64,000 bases of DNA from Solicoccozyma terricola (GCA_001600875.1 BCLD01000012.1:773892-837891), one strand, 5' to 3'; counted from the stretch's first letter, positions 11,591 through 24,926 are shown. Numbers and translations: made by a program. The notes: generated from the sequence alone by a model not told the origin.

Positions 11591-14500
11591 TCATGCTGTT
11601 GAAGATGCCGTCCGTCTCTCCACCTCCGCTGGTTCGTTGTCATCCTCCTTGGTTGCTTCCTGCGCTGGGATCGTTGATGGTCCTCGGTTCTTCTCCAACA
11701 GCAATTGCGCTGCCATCAGAGACCGGAATCGGCTGCCATCTCGTACGCTCAGATCTCGGTATAGCCCCTCCTCGGTGACCCGTCCGGCCTCGAGCACTAC
11801 GATGCGGTCTGCTCGAGCGATGGATGATAATCGATGTGCAACCAGAATAACGGTGATGTTGTGTGCCCTCATAACTCCATCGATGGCCGTGTTCACGGCG
11901 TCCTCTGCTGCTGAATCTAAAGCGGCCGTTGCTTCAAGACGAGGAGTCCACGCATATCAGCTTGCAGATACACATCATAGAATGGACAAGCAAAGCTCAC
12001 CCTCATCTAGCAGCAGTATGGTCGGTTTCCGCACGAGCGCTCTTGCAATCGCAACTGACAAAGTCCCCCGGTGCGTCAGCATACCAGGAGGTAATTTTCT
12101 ATGTGAACCGACTCACTTCTTTGCTTTTGTCCACCGCTCAAGCTGGCACGTCCGACTGGAAGGCTCATTCCGTTAATCGCCTGAGCCTAGGTCGACCGCT
12201 AGGATGGCACTCACTGTTGGTGTCGAAGCCTTGCGGAAGACTCCAGATGAATTCGCAATTCGCCATTTGAGCCGCCTCTTCAACTTGTTGTCTTGAGACA
12301 TTGGTGAGGCCGTATGCGATGTTATCATGGACGGTACCGGAGCTACATGGAAGGGAACGTCTGACCGTCAGTCCCGAGGTTTTGTGCTGGCGCCATGTTT
12401 TGCCCACTCACAACAGTGTAGGATCCTGGGATACCACTCCTATACGCTCTCTCCAAGATTCAGGTGAGAACTCTCGGATATCTGAAAGCGGCAACGTGCT
12501 TTTCAGCACCTCGAATGCAAAGTTGATGGGGGCTGCAAAGCTCACCATCGCCATCAAAAGTAATTCTGCCCTCATTGGGATCATAGAATCGGCAAAGAAG
12601 AGCTTGAATAGACGATTTGCCACTCCCACTCGGGCCGCTGCGGGAAGGGAGTCAGGATCGGAAGTTAGTCGTGCTCCACCCGCCTCGCTAGTCCCCATGC
12701 ACGAACACTATTGCCACACTGTCTCCAACGTTGATCTCCAAATCCACCCCATTCAAAACGCCTACTTCCTTCCTGCTGGGATAGGTGAAGCTGACGTTCT
12801 CCAGCCGAATGATACCGTTCCTCGCTTTGGGACAATGCTTGCCCACGTTAAGAGGAATTGCGGATTGGCGATCGAGAAGCTGGAAAACTCGAGTACCGGC
12901 GCCGACGCCCTTCATGAGACCGGTCCAGAACCCAGTTAGGCCGGAGACTGAACCGCCGACGTAGCCGGTGTAGATGAGCAGACTGGTGAGATCCCCAACA
13001 GTGATTTCGCCGCGAGAAACCAGATGTCCGCCATATCCCAAGAGACACAACATGGTTAGATTTCCTGTTAGTCCGGAGCTACCGAAGAAAATCCCAGATG
13101 CGATGGCCTCTTTTCGCGAGAGCTGGAAGACAACATCGACTTTTTTAGAGAATACATCGGCTTCAATGTTTTGAGCATTGAATGAAGTGACGGTCTTGAA
13201 AGCATTCAGCTTCTCCTCCGCGGTCTGGAAAAAAAGGGACCATGTGATTAGTCGGAGGACGGGTGGGTCAAAGAGGTAAATACACTAACCTTTGACATAT
13301 CCCCGAGAGCTTCCTGGGTCTGATTCGATAATTTCCTCAAATATCTACCGTAGATGACCTATTACGGAGGTCGAATCAGTGTCGCTCCATACATGGTAGC
13401 CACAATTGTGTACTGACAGCTCCAATAGACACTGGAGGGACGACCGCCAGCATGAGACCGGTCATTTTAGCCGAGATCAGAACCATTGCTGCGACTGAAT
13501 TAGAGGCAAAGACGGGAGTTAGAAGAGTAAAGTTTCCCACCAGCTTTGTCCAGGCTCACCTCCGACTACAGCTGAGATTACCGCTCTGCTCGGCAAGTGG
13601 TGATCGTGGATGATTATCCATTTAGCAGGAAGTTTTTTTTCTTTTTCTTTCAAAGACTGGAATTGACTTGTATTCACCTTAATCCATCACTCAAGTTACT
13701 GGTGACCGAATCCCCAACGATCCCTGTATCAATTCCCAATCTCGACACGATATCCCCTGCACCTCTATCGGCAAATTCAGGTTCCTGCTTCAACGTTGAT
13801 AGATACGCTTGATTGCGGACTCTTGCGATAATTCGCTGGCCTGAAAGACGCATGAGGATCGCTCGTCCTGTATTGGCCAAAGCTCCAACACAGAATGTTA
13901 AGGCAAGGATAGTGGCAGCGACGGGAAAGGAAAGACCCATGAACGTGTCCTGAATATGGGGGTGAATATCAGATCGCTAATGGAAGAGAAGCGGGTGGTG
14001 GATGAACTCACGGAAGTGGACGATGAGAAGAAGTCGATGAGTTTCCCAATTGTCAATGGTACTAGCATGGATACTGAGCTTGAAACGAGGAGCTATCCGA
14101 TCCATCTGCTCAGCAAATCGTCTTTGTAAACCGTGGGATATGTCGAGTGACTCACCAATCCAATAGCATATGTCAATTGCTTTTTCTCCGGTCTAGCCAA
14201 CTCCATCAATTTTTTAATACTACTCGTTGATCCTTCCTCTGGAGCAAGAGACGAAGGTAACCATCTATTGAAAAGAGAGACACGACGTGCTGGTCGATGA
14301 GTTATCTCTGTTGACTCCGTCTCCGCAGTAACAGTAGAAGTGGATTTGATAACAGGCTGAGAGGGTGGGATTTTTTGAGAAATCGTGGGTTGGACGGGAC
14401 GTGGGGTGGTATGTTCATGTCGCACCGAACGAGCTTGGGAGAGAATGGGTGAGACAAAGCTACTTTTACATGTCGGTCGTAGAGGATTTTGCAGACGATT

Positions 14501-14764
14501 TTGAGATTGATTGCAAGTTGAGAATGCTCTTCTGATATCCGATGACTTGGACGGAAGTTGAATTTGTGATTGTGCTTGACGAATTGATCCACGCTCCGAT
14601 CCAGAAGTATAACATCTCACTGGATTCAAGTGATCGCATGTCTTACTCCCGTTTCTCGGTCCTGTTACTCCAGACACCTGTCCAAGGACTCGCGTCCGAT
14701 CTTTCGGTGTTACCAGCCATGATCTACCTTGAGCTGATATCAGCGCTGGAAGACGACGTGACAT
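11591..14764 (-). CDS. MDL1: Mitochondrial ABC half-transporter, MDL1/MDL2 (ABCB10) type
   Basis: Thirteen exons (14764-14156, 14092-14012, 13949-13678, 13585-13560, 13494-13418, 13358-13290, 13224-12707, 12637-12546, 12481-12412, 12342-12215, 12155-12117, 12054-12001, 11931-11591) give 791 aa with every phase closing. The Arg/Ser-rich N-terminus lacking acids looks like a mitochondrial presequence. A half-size ABC transmembrane domain follows (residues ~195-490), then one nucleotide-binding domain: Walker A GPSGSGKS 552-559, Q-loop VVSQD, signature LSGGQKQR ~653-660, Walker B TILL LDE 672-678 (unspaced in the protein), D-loop ALDS and H-loop AHR 710-712. All catalytic motifs are intact. MDL proteins sit in the inner membrane and export matrix peptides or protect against oxidative stress. 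The choice between MDL1 and MDL2 cannot be made from sequence alone; ATM1 is less likely, but not excluded. Exons of 26 and 39 nt are among the smallest here. Confidence 0.85.
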
Positions 14765-15044
14765 GGCGAGATGCTTGAGACACGGCTGAGATGTGCCAGC
14801 GGCGTGTCTCTAGTATGGTGAGCACCGTGTGGACCTGTGTGTGTGTGTGGGGGGGGGGGGGGATACCTTGATGGACAGATGCATCGATGATACCACTTTG
14901 CTAGTGTTGGATCGATCCAGTCCCCCTCGAATAAACAGTTGCACCGCGGAATTTTGTTTCGTTGGGAAAGTTTAGACAACCTGCTTCGTCTAGTAGGACA
15001 GGGCCCTCCCCGTACCCAGACAAACCAACACCCGGTCCCGCACT

Positions 15045-16204
15045 ATGGCACCGTCTACTCGTCAACCCTCAGCACGATCGAACGTGTCCCTTCTTACCGA
15101 GGGAGCCAAATACATCCAACGAGCTAAAAAATCTAGAGAAGATAGAGTTGAAAAGATCGTTTTCGATGATACGGCTAGGAGGTGGGTTACCTGTTCTCTT
15201 GTCGTTGATTAGTCGGTCAACGTCGACATCAACAGATGTAAAGGATGAATCAATCGGCAGAGGTGGAAAGCGGGGCGGAGCGTGGAGCGGATTGAACGCT
15301 CGTAAAGCTGACTACCTTTCCTACTTGCCAATCTCCTTTCCATCCACAGAGAATGGCTTACTGGGTTCCATAAACGTAAGAAGGCCAAGACGGATGAACG
15401 TCGAGCGAAAGCGAAAGCTCGAGATCATCAAGAGCATCTCGAAGGCAGGAGAAAGGTATGATATCGGAACGCATTATATTTTCTTACACTTTGACCATCC
15501 AACGTCTGACAATGCTGCGTTTTTTCCCCCCCTCTTCTTTTTTCACTTTTTTTTCCTCTTCACCAACACCCTTCCTACAGGCTCGACAAGAACTCAAACA
15601 ACGAGCACTTGAGAATGTCAAATCGGTTCGCAAAGCAATGGGTCTCGATGATCTTTCTGATACCGAGAATCCGATGCTTTCAAGTACGATGAGAGACGAC
15701 GATGAGTCTCCTGTACTTCACGAGCAGGAGGAAGAGTTCTCGGATGATGAACAAGCTGCTGTTGTCACTATCGTCGAGGATTTCGATCCTTCTCAACATG
15801 CATCGGGGTCTAGATTAGGTAGTAGCGGAGAAGGACAAGACAAGTCTATGGAGAAAATCATCACGAGGAAACCAGCCGTTCCTCTTCTACCTGCTTCATC
15901 TCGAAAACAACAAAAGAAAGCTGCATCAGCACTGTCCGCTGCTGAGAAACTAGCTGCGAAGCGGAAACAACGAAGGGAACATGATTCGAGCTTTGAGACA
16001 AAGTCGGAGAGGAGGAAGGGAAGGGAGTTGGAGTTTAAGAAGAGAGTGAAGAAGGCAGAGTTGGGACGGGAGAGGGATGGAGCTGGTGGTGGTGGTGGTG
16101 GTCGAGGTGGAAGAGGAGGTGGGCGAGGTGGTGGTGCGAAGCGAGGAGGAAGGGGCGGTGGAAGGGGTGGTGGGCGAGGAGGAGGACGAGGTGGGAAGAA
16201 GTGA
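15045..16204 (+). CDS. RRP17: Ribosomal RNA-processing protein 17 / NOL12 family
   Basis: Exons 15045-15181, 15350-15455 and 15581-16204 give 288 aa. Rrp17/Nol12 is a nucleolar 5'-3' exonuclease-associated factor in 5' end processing of 5.8S and 25S rRNA. The N-terminal family core is visible: KIVFDDTARREWLTGFHKRK (about residues 38-57), followed by a long basic Arg/Lys/Glu helix (DERRAKAKARDHQEHLEGRR). The middle is acidic (EEEFSDDEQAAV) and the C-terminus carries a long RGG box of alternating Gly and Arg ending GGKK, encoded at 16083-16201, typical of nucleolar RNA-binding tails. The gene is divergent from MDL1 (280 bp between starts), and that gap contains a 14-nt poly-G run at 14849-14862. 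It is followed closely by the PLD-like gene. Confidence 0.82.
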
Positions 16205-16522
16205 TGTAAAGGGTTGCGGTGTACGATACATGCTGTGCGGTGGAATGCGAATGCCCTCCCAGCAGATCCGGCCGGCAACCTTTCCCCTTTCCCTTTCCCC
16301 TTTGTACGCGCTATTCTCTGACTCAAATGCAACGTCACCGCACCACCACCACTACCAACCATGGTCATATCCTCCGCCGTCGTCATCATGCCAGTCTCAT
16401 AGGATCCAGCAAATCCCATCCTCCGTCCGCTTCATCACCGCGAGCACCGCTGAGAACCTCGCAAATCAAGCTGGACCTGTGCAGCTCTGGGCTGCAGCAT
16501 CGGACTTTCCATCAGCTTACAG

Positions 16523-19500
16523 GGATTCACACCACAATACGTGAAAGAACGACTCGGACTCCTCAATCCGATCAGAGTCGAAAGAGTGTGGCAGGGAATA
16601 AAGCAGACTCGTTATCACTTCGTTGGTGAGGAGTGCTACTCTCGAAGAAAAGGATCAATTCAATCGGGCACTACCGGTTGCAGACCACGGAAACAACGTC
16701 AGCGTCATGGCTCCAGAAGCGATCCCTTCAGGTCCACCCCTATCAAAATCCACACCCATGTCCACGAACCACCCCGAAGATATGGCCAACCACTTCGACG
16801 GGGGACGTTCCACTCCCACTCATCAGTCTACCGAGGATCATGGCACCACCATCTCCAAGTCCATCCTCAATGGATCGATTGTTCATACACCTGAAGATGA
16901 ACATCTCGATCCACTTGATCATTTGAACCCAGAATCACACTCTCATCAGCTACCAACATCTACCACTCCACGTCCTCGGAACAACCATCCAAAATCCCTC
17001 GCTTCATATGTCTCAACTCACCCTACCCAACCGGTTCGAAGTGCGATTTCTCACCTCTATCCGAAACCGAATTTTTTGATCAGGCTGTTGAGAAGGTTCA
17101 AAGTCCGTCATGATGTGATTTATGGATTGACGGACAAGGAGATGGAAATTTGGGAGACGAGAGAAGGGAAAGAAAGGAGATTACAAGCGGGTTGGAGATT
17201 GGAAGATGAGGATGTGAATGGGAAGGATGGAGAGGAGAACGTAGTGGTTTCGCCGTTATTCTGGAAGGTAAGGATACCTTCCCGTAACGGGCTATCCAGT
17301 ACTTCTGCTTCGTAAGGCTGACGATTTCTCTCGCCGCAGATGTACCTATCCCTTCTACCGACTATTCAAAGAGATCCTCTTTCAGGACTTGTACCCCCTG
17401 ATCTACTCGGTTCAACCACGACGATGCCATTATCCATCATCTCACTCATTCCTGATATCATGGAGCATTATCGAAATTGTATCGTGAGAGCCAAAAAAGA
17501 AGTATTTCTGATCACCAATTATTGGCAGTGAGTCATTGTCCCCCCCCCCCCCCACCCAATCTCAGCTGGATTCAAATGAACAAAGGCTGATGACTTTTGG
17601 TCTGGGTCTTAAGACCGTCAAACTCGGTAAATACAATATCTGGAGCGTTGAAAGAATTGTCAAGCCTTCATGTGAAGAGACAGAACGTCTCCGGAGGAAA
17701 CTTGCCCAATATTGTCGGTGAGTATAATGGCTTATTACGAGCGTGTAACATTGAATTCTGATATCGGCCATCGTTCATTCCTTTCCCGGCAATAGTCAAG
17801 TTGATATATGATCGAGGCTCATGGGAGCAGGTGAGGAACCTGTGGGGTAGAAGCGATGTCAAGCAAAATCCTAATGGCGCATTTGTTATTCCAGCTCGTC
17901 AACGCGCATGCCAATGTTCCTCCGAAGGGATGGGAAGAGTTGAATATACCAATGCCGCAAGAAATTCCTGGTATTGATCTTCAGGTGATGGTGAGCTATT
18001 GATGATCGGCAGGGAATAAATGACTTCATGCTAATCCTCTACCTCCCGCCAGAATTATCATAAAGTACTTTTGGGTACGCTGCACGTCAAATTCTGCATC
18101 ATCGATCGGAAAGTCGCTCTGATCAACAGGTGAGAAAGGCTCCTTTTCATTCTCCCTTGTATTATGTGACTCTTACCGCTTGTTTCTCGCAACCAGTAAC
18201 AATATCCAGGATCGACCCAACCTCGAGCTGATGACCCACCTCGAAGGACCCATCGTCGATTCTTTCTACGAAGCAGCTCTTCTCTCCTGGAGCAACAAGC
18301 TTGAGCCTATGCTTCCATGTATCTCCACGGCCTACGCCCGGCCAGTGAACAATCGCTACTCCTTCGGAGTCCACAACCAGTACCTCGAGGAGTTGGAAGT
18401 TCTCAAAGCCGCAAAGGCAGCGCGCATCCTGTTGCGGTCGCAAGCAAAGGCAGCTCGAGAAGCAGAGGCGGCGGGTGAAGGTGGAGATGAGAGGTTCAGG
18501 CATGTCGTGCGACGTGTAATGCAAAGGGGTATGAGTCAGGTCGAGGATTGGGCAGAGGCGCTCACCTTTGATCATCCGGATGGTACTGACGGGGAGCGAC
18601 ACCACGTGTCTTGGGGTGAGAGGGTAAGGATGGGACTTGGTAGTCGTCCACCAAGTCGGAAGAACTCCATAGACGCATCACATCCTCTGCAACATTACCG
18701 TGAGTCTGCGTGGATCAAGGTTGAAGTCGGTCAATCGCTGATTGCTCGCATTCGATCAGGACCCGACGAAGCCAGACCGGGCTTGCATACGATTGAGTCC
18801 GGGACTACAGCCCACGGTTCTCCAACGTTGAACGGTGATGCGCATGATAAGTCGAAACTTCAAGAATCCCCTCGCAAAGGCATGACACAGCTCACGGAAG
18901 AGCACGAGCAGGTTCCGCAACACAAGAAGATTACCATCGCAGTTCCGCCGACTCCCAAACCTGTTATCGCCGAAGCAGAGGGGAACGGGAGTACTTCTGC
19001 GTCAACGGTAGTCACTGGCGGGCCGGACGGAATTGCAGATAAGGCGAATGGGGCTCACGCCGACAATGCAACGAGGAAGCGAGCTGGTTCTGGCTCCCAA
19101 CGAATGCAGGCGCTATCTGAAAAGTTTAGTGAGTATGACTACTAGGCAGCCCCCAGAAGCACCTTTTGACCTTCTATTTCCTGCAGACGCTGGTGCATTA
19201 TCTGAAGCCTGGGCAACGGTTGAAGATTCGGATCATTTGGACACGTTCGCGCCTCATGTCCTCCACAAACCTCACAAGCCCTTCCCTATAGCTATGGTCA
19301 ACCGGAGACCCCATGGAAGTGAGTGCTTCAACTTTGAATTCGATATTGGCGTCCTGACTTACACCCTGTTTTCTGCTGCAGTGCCTGGCCACCATGGTTT
19401 GTTACAGGCTCTCAACTTTCACTTTCTTGAAGCTGACAAGGGATTACTGTCGCAGACATCCGGAATCCGCAGAATGCCGCTTGGCTAGCTGGATTTAGGT

Positions 19501-20489
19501 ATTCTGAAAGAAGAGTATTCATGTGAGTCGACTTTTTGCGGATGTATTTTTCATCGCTGACCCTGATGATCGCCTTCGCCAGTCAAACACCAACTTTGAA
19601 TGCTCGACCTATCCGAAGAGCCATCAAACAGACTTGTCGAAGGGGCGTTGAGGTTATTCTATTCCTAGACTTGGGTGAGTCTCATGAGAAGGAAACGAGA
19701 CACCCTTTGTCATCTGACACCTTCTCCTCGTCGACGGATCAGGCTTTAACGACAAGGGCGAATCTATCCCATTCCAAGGCGGCACAAATGAGCAAGTGGT
19801 CGAAAGGTTGTATAATATTCTACGACCCGAGGACAAGGCCAAATATCTCAAGGTCTACTGGTGAGTGTTGCCCTACTTTTTTTTCTCTTCTATGCGTGGG
19901 GTCTTATACACCACCGCTGCGTCTTCACAGGTATACTGGTAAAGATCAAATCCGACCCCTCAATGCCGTCAAGAAACAGAGGAACGCCCATATCAAATTC
20001 GCAAATTTCGATGATCAAGTTGCGATTTTGGGGAATGGTAATCAGGGTGAGTGAGGTGTAATCTTTTGTTGCGACGGATTTCAAAGCAGGCTGACGAGTG
20101 GAACGGATGTGCTTGAACTGATGTTATAGACACTCAAGTGAGTCGCTTCGTATGATGAGACCGTCCTTGCGATGCTGAATCTCAGCCATTCCTGTCAGTC
20201 CTGGTTTCACTCGAGTGAAGCTAACATCATGATAGACAACCCCACCATCATTGCCGAGCTGATGGAGAGTGAGTCAAGATATCGTCTGCACGGTTGCTTC
20301 TATCTAACATGATCGTCATCACCTTTCACAGCTCTATACACCAACCAAAACACGCATATCTATGGTCTCATCGGCGAAGACGGAGTTTGGAGAGACGCCG
20401 AGGGTAAGGATTTGAGCACATACGACGCGACCAAGAAGGGCAAACACCAGGGATTGGCTGGGCTCATCCAGTTTGCAAAGACGATCTAA
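16523..20489 (+). CDS. Phospholipase D-like protein with two HKD motifs (5' end unresolved)
   Basis: Supported exons: 16523-16625, 16684-17267, 17340-17527, 17614-17717, 17796-17830, 17895-17990, 18053-18129, 18197-19128, 19187-19318, 19382-19396, 19456-19522, 19583-19674, 19743-19860, 19931-20046, 20130-20137, 20199-20268 and 20332-20489, giving at least 964 aa with phases closing. Two PLD active-site motifs are intact: HVKFCIIDRK followed by LINSNN (codon for His near 18083) and HIKFANFDDQ followed by LGNGN (near 19989). Flanking family blocks include FLITNYWQPSNSVNTI, VKLIYDRGSWEQ, MTHLEGPIVDSFYE and VFIQTPTLNARPI. A basic linker of about 310 residues separates the halves. There are no PX or PH domains, so it is not the Spo14 class; it looks like the fungal cardiolipin-synthase/transphosphatidylase-like group, substrate unknown. 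Coding sense extends upstream to 16523 (GFTPQYVKERL), but I could not fix the start codon; ATG 16707 is an internal alternative. Exons of 8 and 15 nt are striking. Confidence 0.8.
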
Positions 20490-20781
20490 GTCTTCGTACT
20501 CATGGTCCTCGCCGTGCCTGTCTGACTCGGTCTCCCTCTTCTGTATACACGACAATTGAGTTGTATTGCGGTCATGGGTATTTAATAGCACAACACGACA
20601 CGAGGATCTATTGTCAACAAACGGCACGTGACTTGAAAGATAACACTACCCCGTATTCATTTGATTGTTCTCGAGGTAAAGACCTATTGCTTGACCTTGC
20701 AAAACGTCTTGCATTCATTCGCCTCGTCCAGATCGCCAGTCGCACCAGCAGTGTGACATCTCATACAATACCCCAATCGCC

Positions 20782-23700
20782 ATGGCGGCACTAGGACCAC
20801 GACTTCATGCCGCTGCACTGTCGACGACGCGTCGATCCGGCGTTGCCTACAAGACGATCACATATGGGAATGGGAATGGGAATCACAGCGAGCCTCGTTT
20901 GACCTTGCGACGGGACGTCCTCTGCGGATGGAGAGCTTGGAGACACGCTCGTTCAGTGCATGTCAGTACCAAGCAGTCTGGTCCAGTCGTTCAGCCAGAA
21001 CTGCGAGAGGAGGATGTGCAGCCACCCGATAGTACATCGACGCAATCGTCTCAGTCATATGATGTTGAGGCTGGGCCTTCACCTGATTTGGAAAGGATCC
21101 GCAGTTCGCCCAGAAAGTGGCGTGAAGAAAAGATGAGGGGAATAGCTGCCGGTGCTGGGACTGGTGCGAAGCTGGGCTCGAGGTCTTCCGGACACGCTCG
21201 GCAGGACGAGACGGACGAAGAGATACATAGACGCCATCGTGCAGCCTTGGAAGCGAAAATGAATGCGAGGCGGACTGCCAAGTCACAAGCTACACACTCG
21301 AGATCCCAACGAAACGCTGCTGCGCTAGCAACATCGAGATCAATTGCCGAACCTCTACCTGCATGGCAATCAGAACTCTTGGATCAGCACACGGTTGTCG
21401 GAAGCCCGTCGAACTCGACCTTCAATGTAGACGATTACTTGACAGGGATATCCTCGGATGTTGTGGGAGCAGCATCAGAATCATACGCGGAGAATGGCAT
21501 GCTTCAGGAGTTTGCTAGTTCTGTGGATATGGATAATCAGAAAGTCGTGCATGATCTCTGGCAGGCAGTACAAAACGAAGTGGATGCCAGGGAAATCATT
21601 CGCAACCCAGATATTTTGGCCGAAATCAGTCGATTGACAAAAGAGCTGGGAACCGAAGACTTGCCACCGACTTTGACGACAACACGCCCACGAGGGCTGG
21701 TTGCACCTACCACGGTTCACCGCCAAGGGTACGGCTGGTCCGAGGGGGAAGTGGCAGCATCCCGTTTTGATTTCGCAGCGAAACCGGATCCACAATCAAA
21801 GCAGAGGAAGATCGCCATGAAACGACGCGTGGCGGAGCATCAGAAGCTTCAACCCGGGCAGCCGTGGTATGCGGAAGTAGCGGATTACAGGGAGAAGTGA
21901 GTTCTCCATGTAACCTGTCGCTTGACTTCTGTGCACTGACATCTTCCGCAAAATTTAGATTCGGCAACCTACTTGACATTGAGCAGGAGCAGGAGCATTC
22001 CGCAGCTCGTGATCGAATCGAGTCACGCACAATCAACGATCTCGTCAGGGATGGCTATGCGATGGCAGATTTGGGAGGCAGGTGGTCAGATAAGCTTCAG
22101 TTCGGTAAACCTTGTGCAATTTTTCACAAGGTTGGATCGTCCGCAACGAAGGATTTTGGTTGGAGTCGGCTTATGTGAGCGTCTCTTCAGCTAGCTGTGT
22201 ATCGCGCAGGAAATTGACATTACGTTTGACGTTCGGACGTGTTCCTTTTTCAGGCCTGGTTCTACCGTGATCATTTCCCGGACTGATCCGTTTATAGATG
22301 CAGTCAAAGATCCATCTAGTATGAATGACCCGTACGGATTCATGCTCGGCAATGTTTTTCGGAAAACTCGAGGCGAGTTGCATGTTATCTTTGATCAAAA
22401 CAATTTTGACCTGGAAAGTGGGAAATGGAGGTAGGTGGCTAAGAGTTCCCTATTATGGCTGAAACTCTACTCATTCCTGCATGTCGATACACCAGGCTCG
22501 ATCTATGGATTACGGATATCGTAATGCAAAGGATGAAGGCTGCCATGGCTGCGTTGCACCAAGATCCGGCCCAGCAGGACCTCGATGACCAAATCAAGTC
22601 AGCTGAGCTGTCGAATTCCGTCTCTCGTACGATTCTCCCCAATGGAAATATTGTGGGTGCTGTCCCGCGTAAGGTTTATCCTGAGGAGCAGATACTTTCG
22701 GGTACCACGCTACGCGATATTCTACTTCAGACCAGTTCCGTGGACGACACGTTACAACTATCGGACACGGTTGGAAACTCAGAAGCGGGGACTGCCACTA
22801 GTCCTGCCCAGACGGGAAGCATCTTCTGGCAGGACGACGCTATACGTGATTGGGCTGGCCGTCATCTGGTGGAGGATCACGTCCCCATCCACTCAAAGGC
22901 ATCGGATCCCGTTTGCACGCTCAATCGGAGCCAAAAACGTGCGATAGCCACGATGCTAGCTTACAGGGTCAGCTTGATTCAAGGAGTGAGTGAGGGTATT
23001 TGGCCGTCTGAGACAATTTTCGCTAACGGTACGATGAAGCCTCCGGGCACGGGCAAGACTCGAACGATTGTCGAGACCATGAGGCTGCTGAAGGTGGGAT
23101 TACCTCGCCGTATGCATTGCATCGAATGTAACTGAATCAACTGCATCTCCAGCGTCATTGGAAGATTACCCCTCCTATCCTCGTCAGCGCGTACACCAAC
23201 GCTGCCGTCGATAATCTGGCAGCGGGCCTTCGGGACAAGGGCTTGAACACATTGCGCTTTGGCGTCTCAAGTCGTATTCACGATGACCTGAAAGAGTTGA
23301 CGATGGACTTCCACATGTCGCGGCATCCTCTCATGAGCCAGGTCAATATTTGCGTGGCTCAATTGGCAAATCTGGAGGGAGCGACGGATGCACAACAAAT
23401 TGGTGAGAATTCGGCATCCTTTTCGTGCATGTTTCTGCTTCAGGCTGATCATCAATTGACACCATCAGAGCAACAAGAACTGCTGAAGAAAAGAAAATAC
23501 GGGCTCGAACAGGCCATGCTCAGGGACATCCTGTGCTCGGTTGACGTGGTGAGTAGCTGTTTGAGACAGCTAGCTGTAAGTGTCATCTAATGGTGTAACA
23601 TAACTTCCAGATCTGCGCGACTTGCGTCTCCTCGGCTTCGAGACTGCTTCGCGTGAGCCGGATGACGACCGTATGAATATGTGAACCTTTGCTAATGGGT

Positions 23701-24926
23701 TATATACTGCCTAGGCGATCGACTTCCCAATCGTCTTCCTGGACGAAGCTAGTATGGCTACGGAGCCTGCATCTCTTATTCCCCTTATGAAAGGCGTGAG
23801 TTGGGCTCTTGGGAATTGCAGACTAACCTCTAGTGCTAGTGCTGATAAACCCTTTTTACTCTCTTCCACGCAGAGCACGCATGTGGCTATCATCGGCGAT
23901 CACAAGCAGCTTCCACCGGTCATTATTAGCGACAAAGCGAAAAAGGGTGGGCTGTCTGTCAGTCTCTTTGAAAGACTGATCAAACAGGGCAGTAAGTTCT
24001 AACCGAATACATGGGTAGTTTGCATCTTGTTGACTGAATTTCGGTGCAACTCAGACGTTCCGAGCGTCATGCTGGATACACAGTACCGCATGCACCCCGA
24101 CATCTCCCTATTTTCCAACGTGGCCTTTTACGACGGCCAGCTTCGCGACGGCGCCAATGCTGCTGAGCTAGCAGCACCAAGGACGTCCTATTTACCGACA
24201 GATTCACAGGGCCAGACAAAGCATCTCGGATTCATCGACCATGGTTTCCCTGAGACTCCCCGTAGCAAGAGCCTTGCAAACGAAGGCGACGCCGATATCG
24301 TCTGCGATATCGTGGCAGACTTGCTAGCATGCAATCCCGTGAGGTTTGAGATGTGCGAGAGGGTGACGTTTTCAGCGACTGATATCTGACTTCATTTCAG
24401 ACATTACGTGGTTCTCACATCGGTGTCATTGCGCCATACACTGCCCAGATCGCCTTGATCGAAAGCAAGCTTGATTCGGATCCTCTACGAAAACAAGCAT
24501 TCGAGAACACACTGGGTCCTGATCGCGCTGCCGAAGTGGCGAACATCGAGGTGAAAACGGTGGACGGCTTCGAGGGACGAGAGAAGCAGGTCATCATATT
24601 CTCGACGGTCAGGTGCAATGACATGGCCTATATCGGTTTTCTGGTCGATTGGAGACGAATGAACGTCGGATTGACAAGGGCGAAACGGGTACGTTTGGGA
24701 GATTATTTGATACATGCCTACTGCACACAATCTGCTAATCTTTCGCGTGGCTTAATGATTGTAGGCGCTTATTGTTGTTGGGTCCGCGAGGACGTTGCTC
24801 AACGCCCGATCCTCTGTAAAACCCAGTCAAGTCGGAGCCCCAGCAGGAGGTGAACGATTCTGGAGGCAATTTATGCGTCACGTTCGAGACGAGGGTGCTA
24901 TCATCAGGTTGAATTCCGATCCTTGA
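20782..24926 (+). CDS. UPF1-like superfamily 1 helicase, possibly mitochondrial
   Basis: Thirteen exons (20782-21896, 21959-22174, 22254-22430, 22496-22985, 23040-23093, 23153-23402, 23469-23548, 23611-23652, 23715-23795, 23874-23991, 24055-24338, 24401-24688, 24765-24926) give 1118 aa, all phases closing. SF1B helicase motifs are complete: I GPPGTGKT 666-673; Ia SAYTNAAVDNL; II FLDEAS ~817-821; III GDHKQLPP 843-850; IV DTQYRMHP; V TVDGFEGREKQ; VI GLTRAKR ~1059-1065. The family (UPF1, SMBP2/HCS1, SEN1) unwinds RNA or DNA 5' to 3'. Motif II DEAS differs from the DEAAQ/DECAQ usual in UPF1/SMBP2. The first ~60 residues are rich in Arg, Ala and Ser and nearly free of acids (GPRLHAAALSTTRRSG, WRAWRHARSVHVSTK), like a mitochondrial targeting peptide; this is an inference. 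About 370 low-complexity N-terminal residues precede the conserved part. Acceptor of exon 5 is AAG rather than CAG. Confidence 0.82.

Noticed and set aside
17566..17721. Alternative PLD exon starting QLDSNEQRLMTF
   Set aside because: It uses the earlier CTCAG acceptor and loses the conserved YWQPSNSV block, which the later TTAAG acceptor restores.
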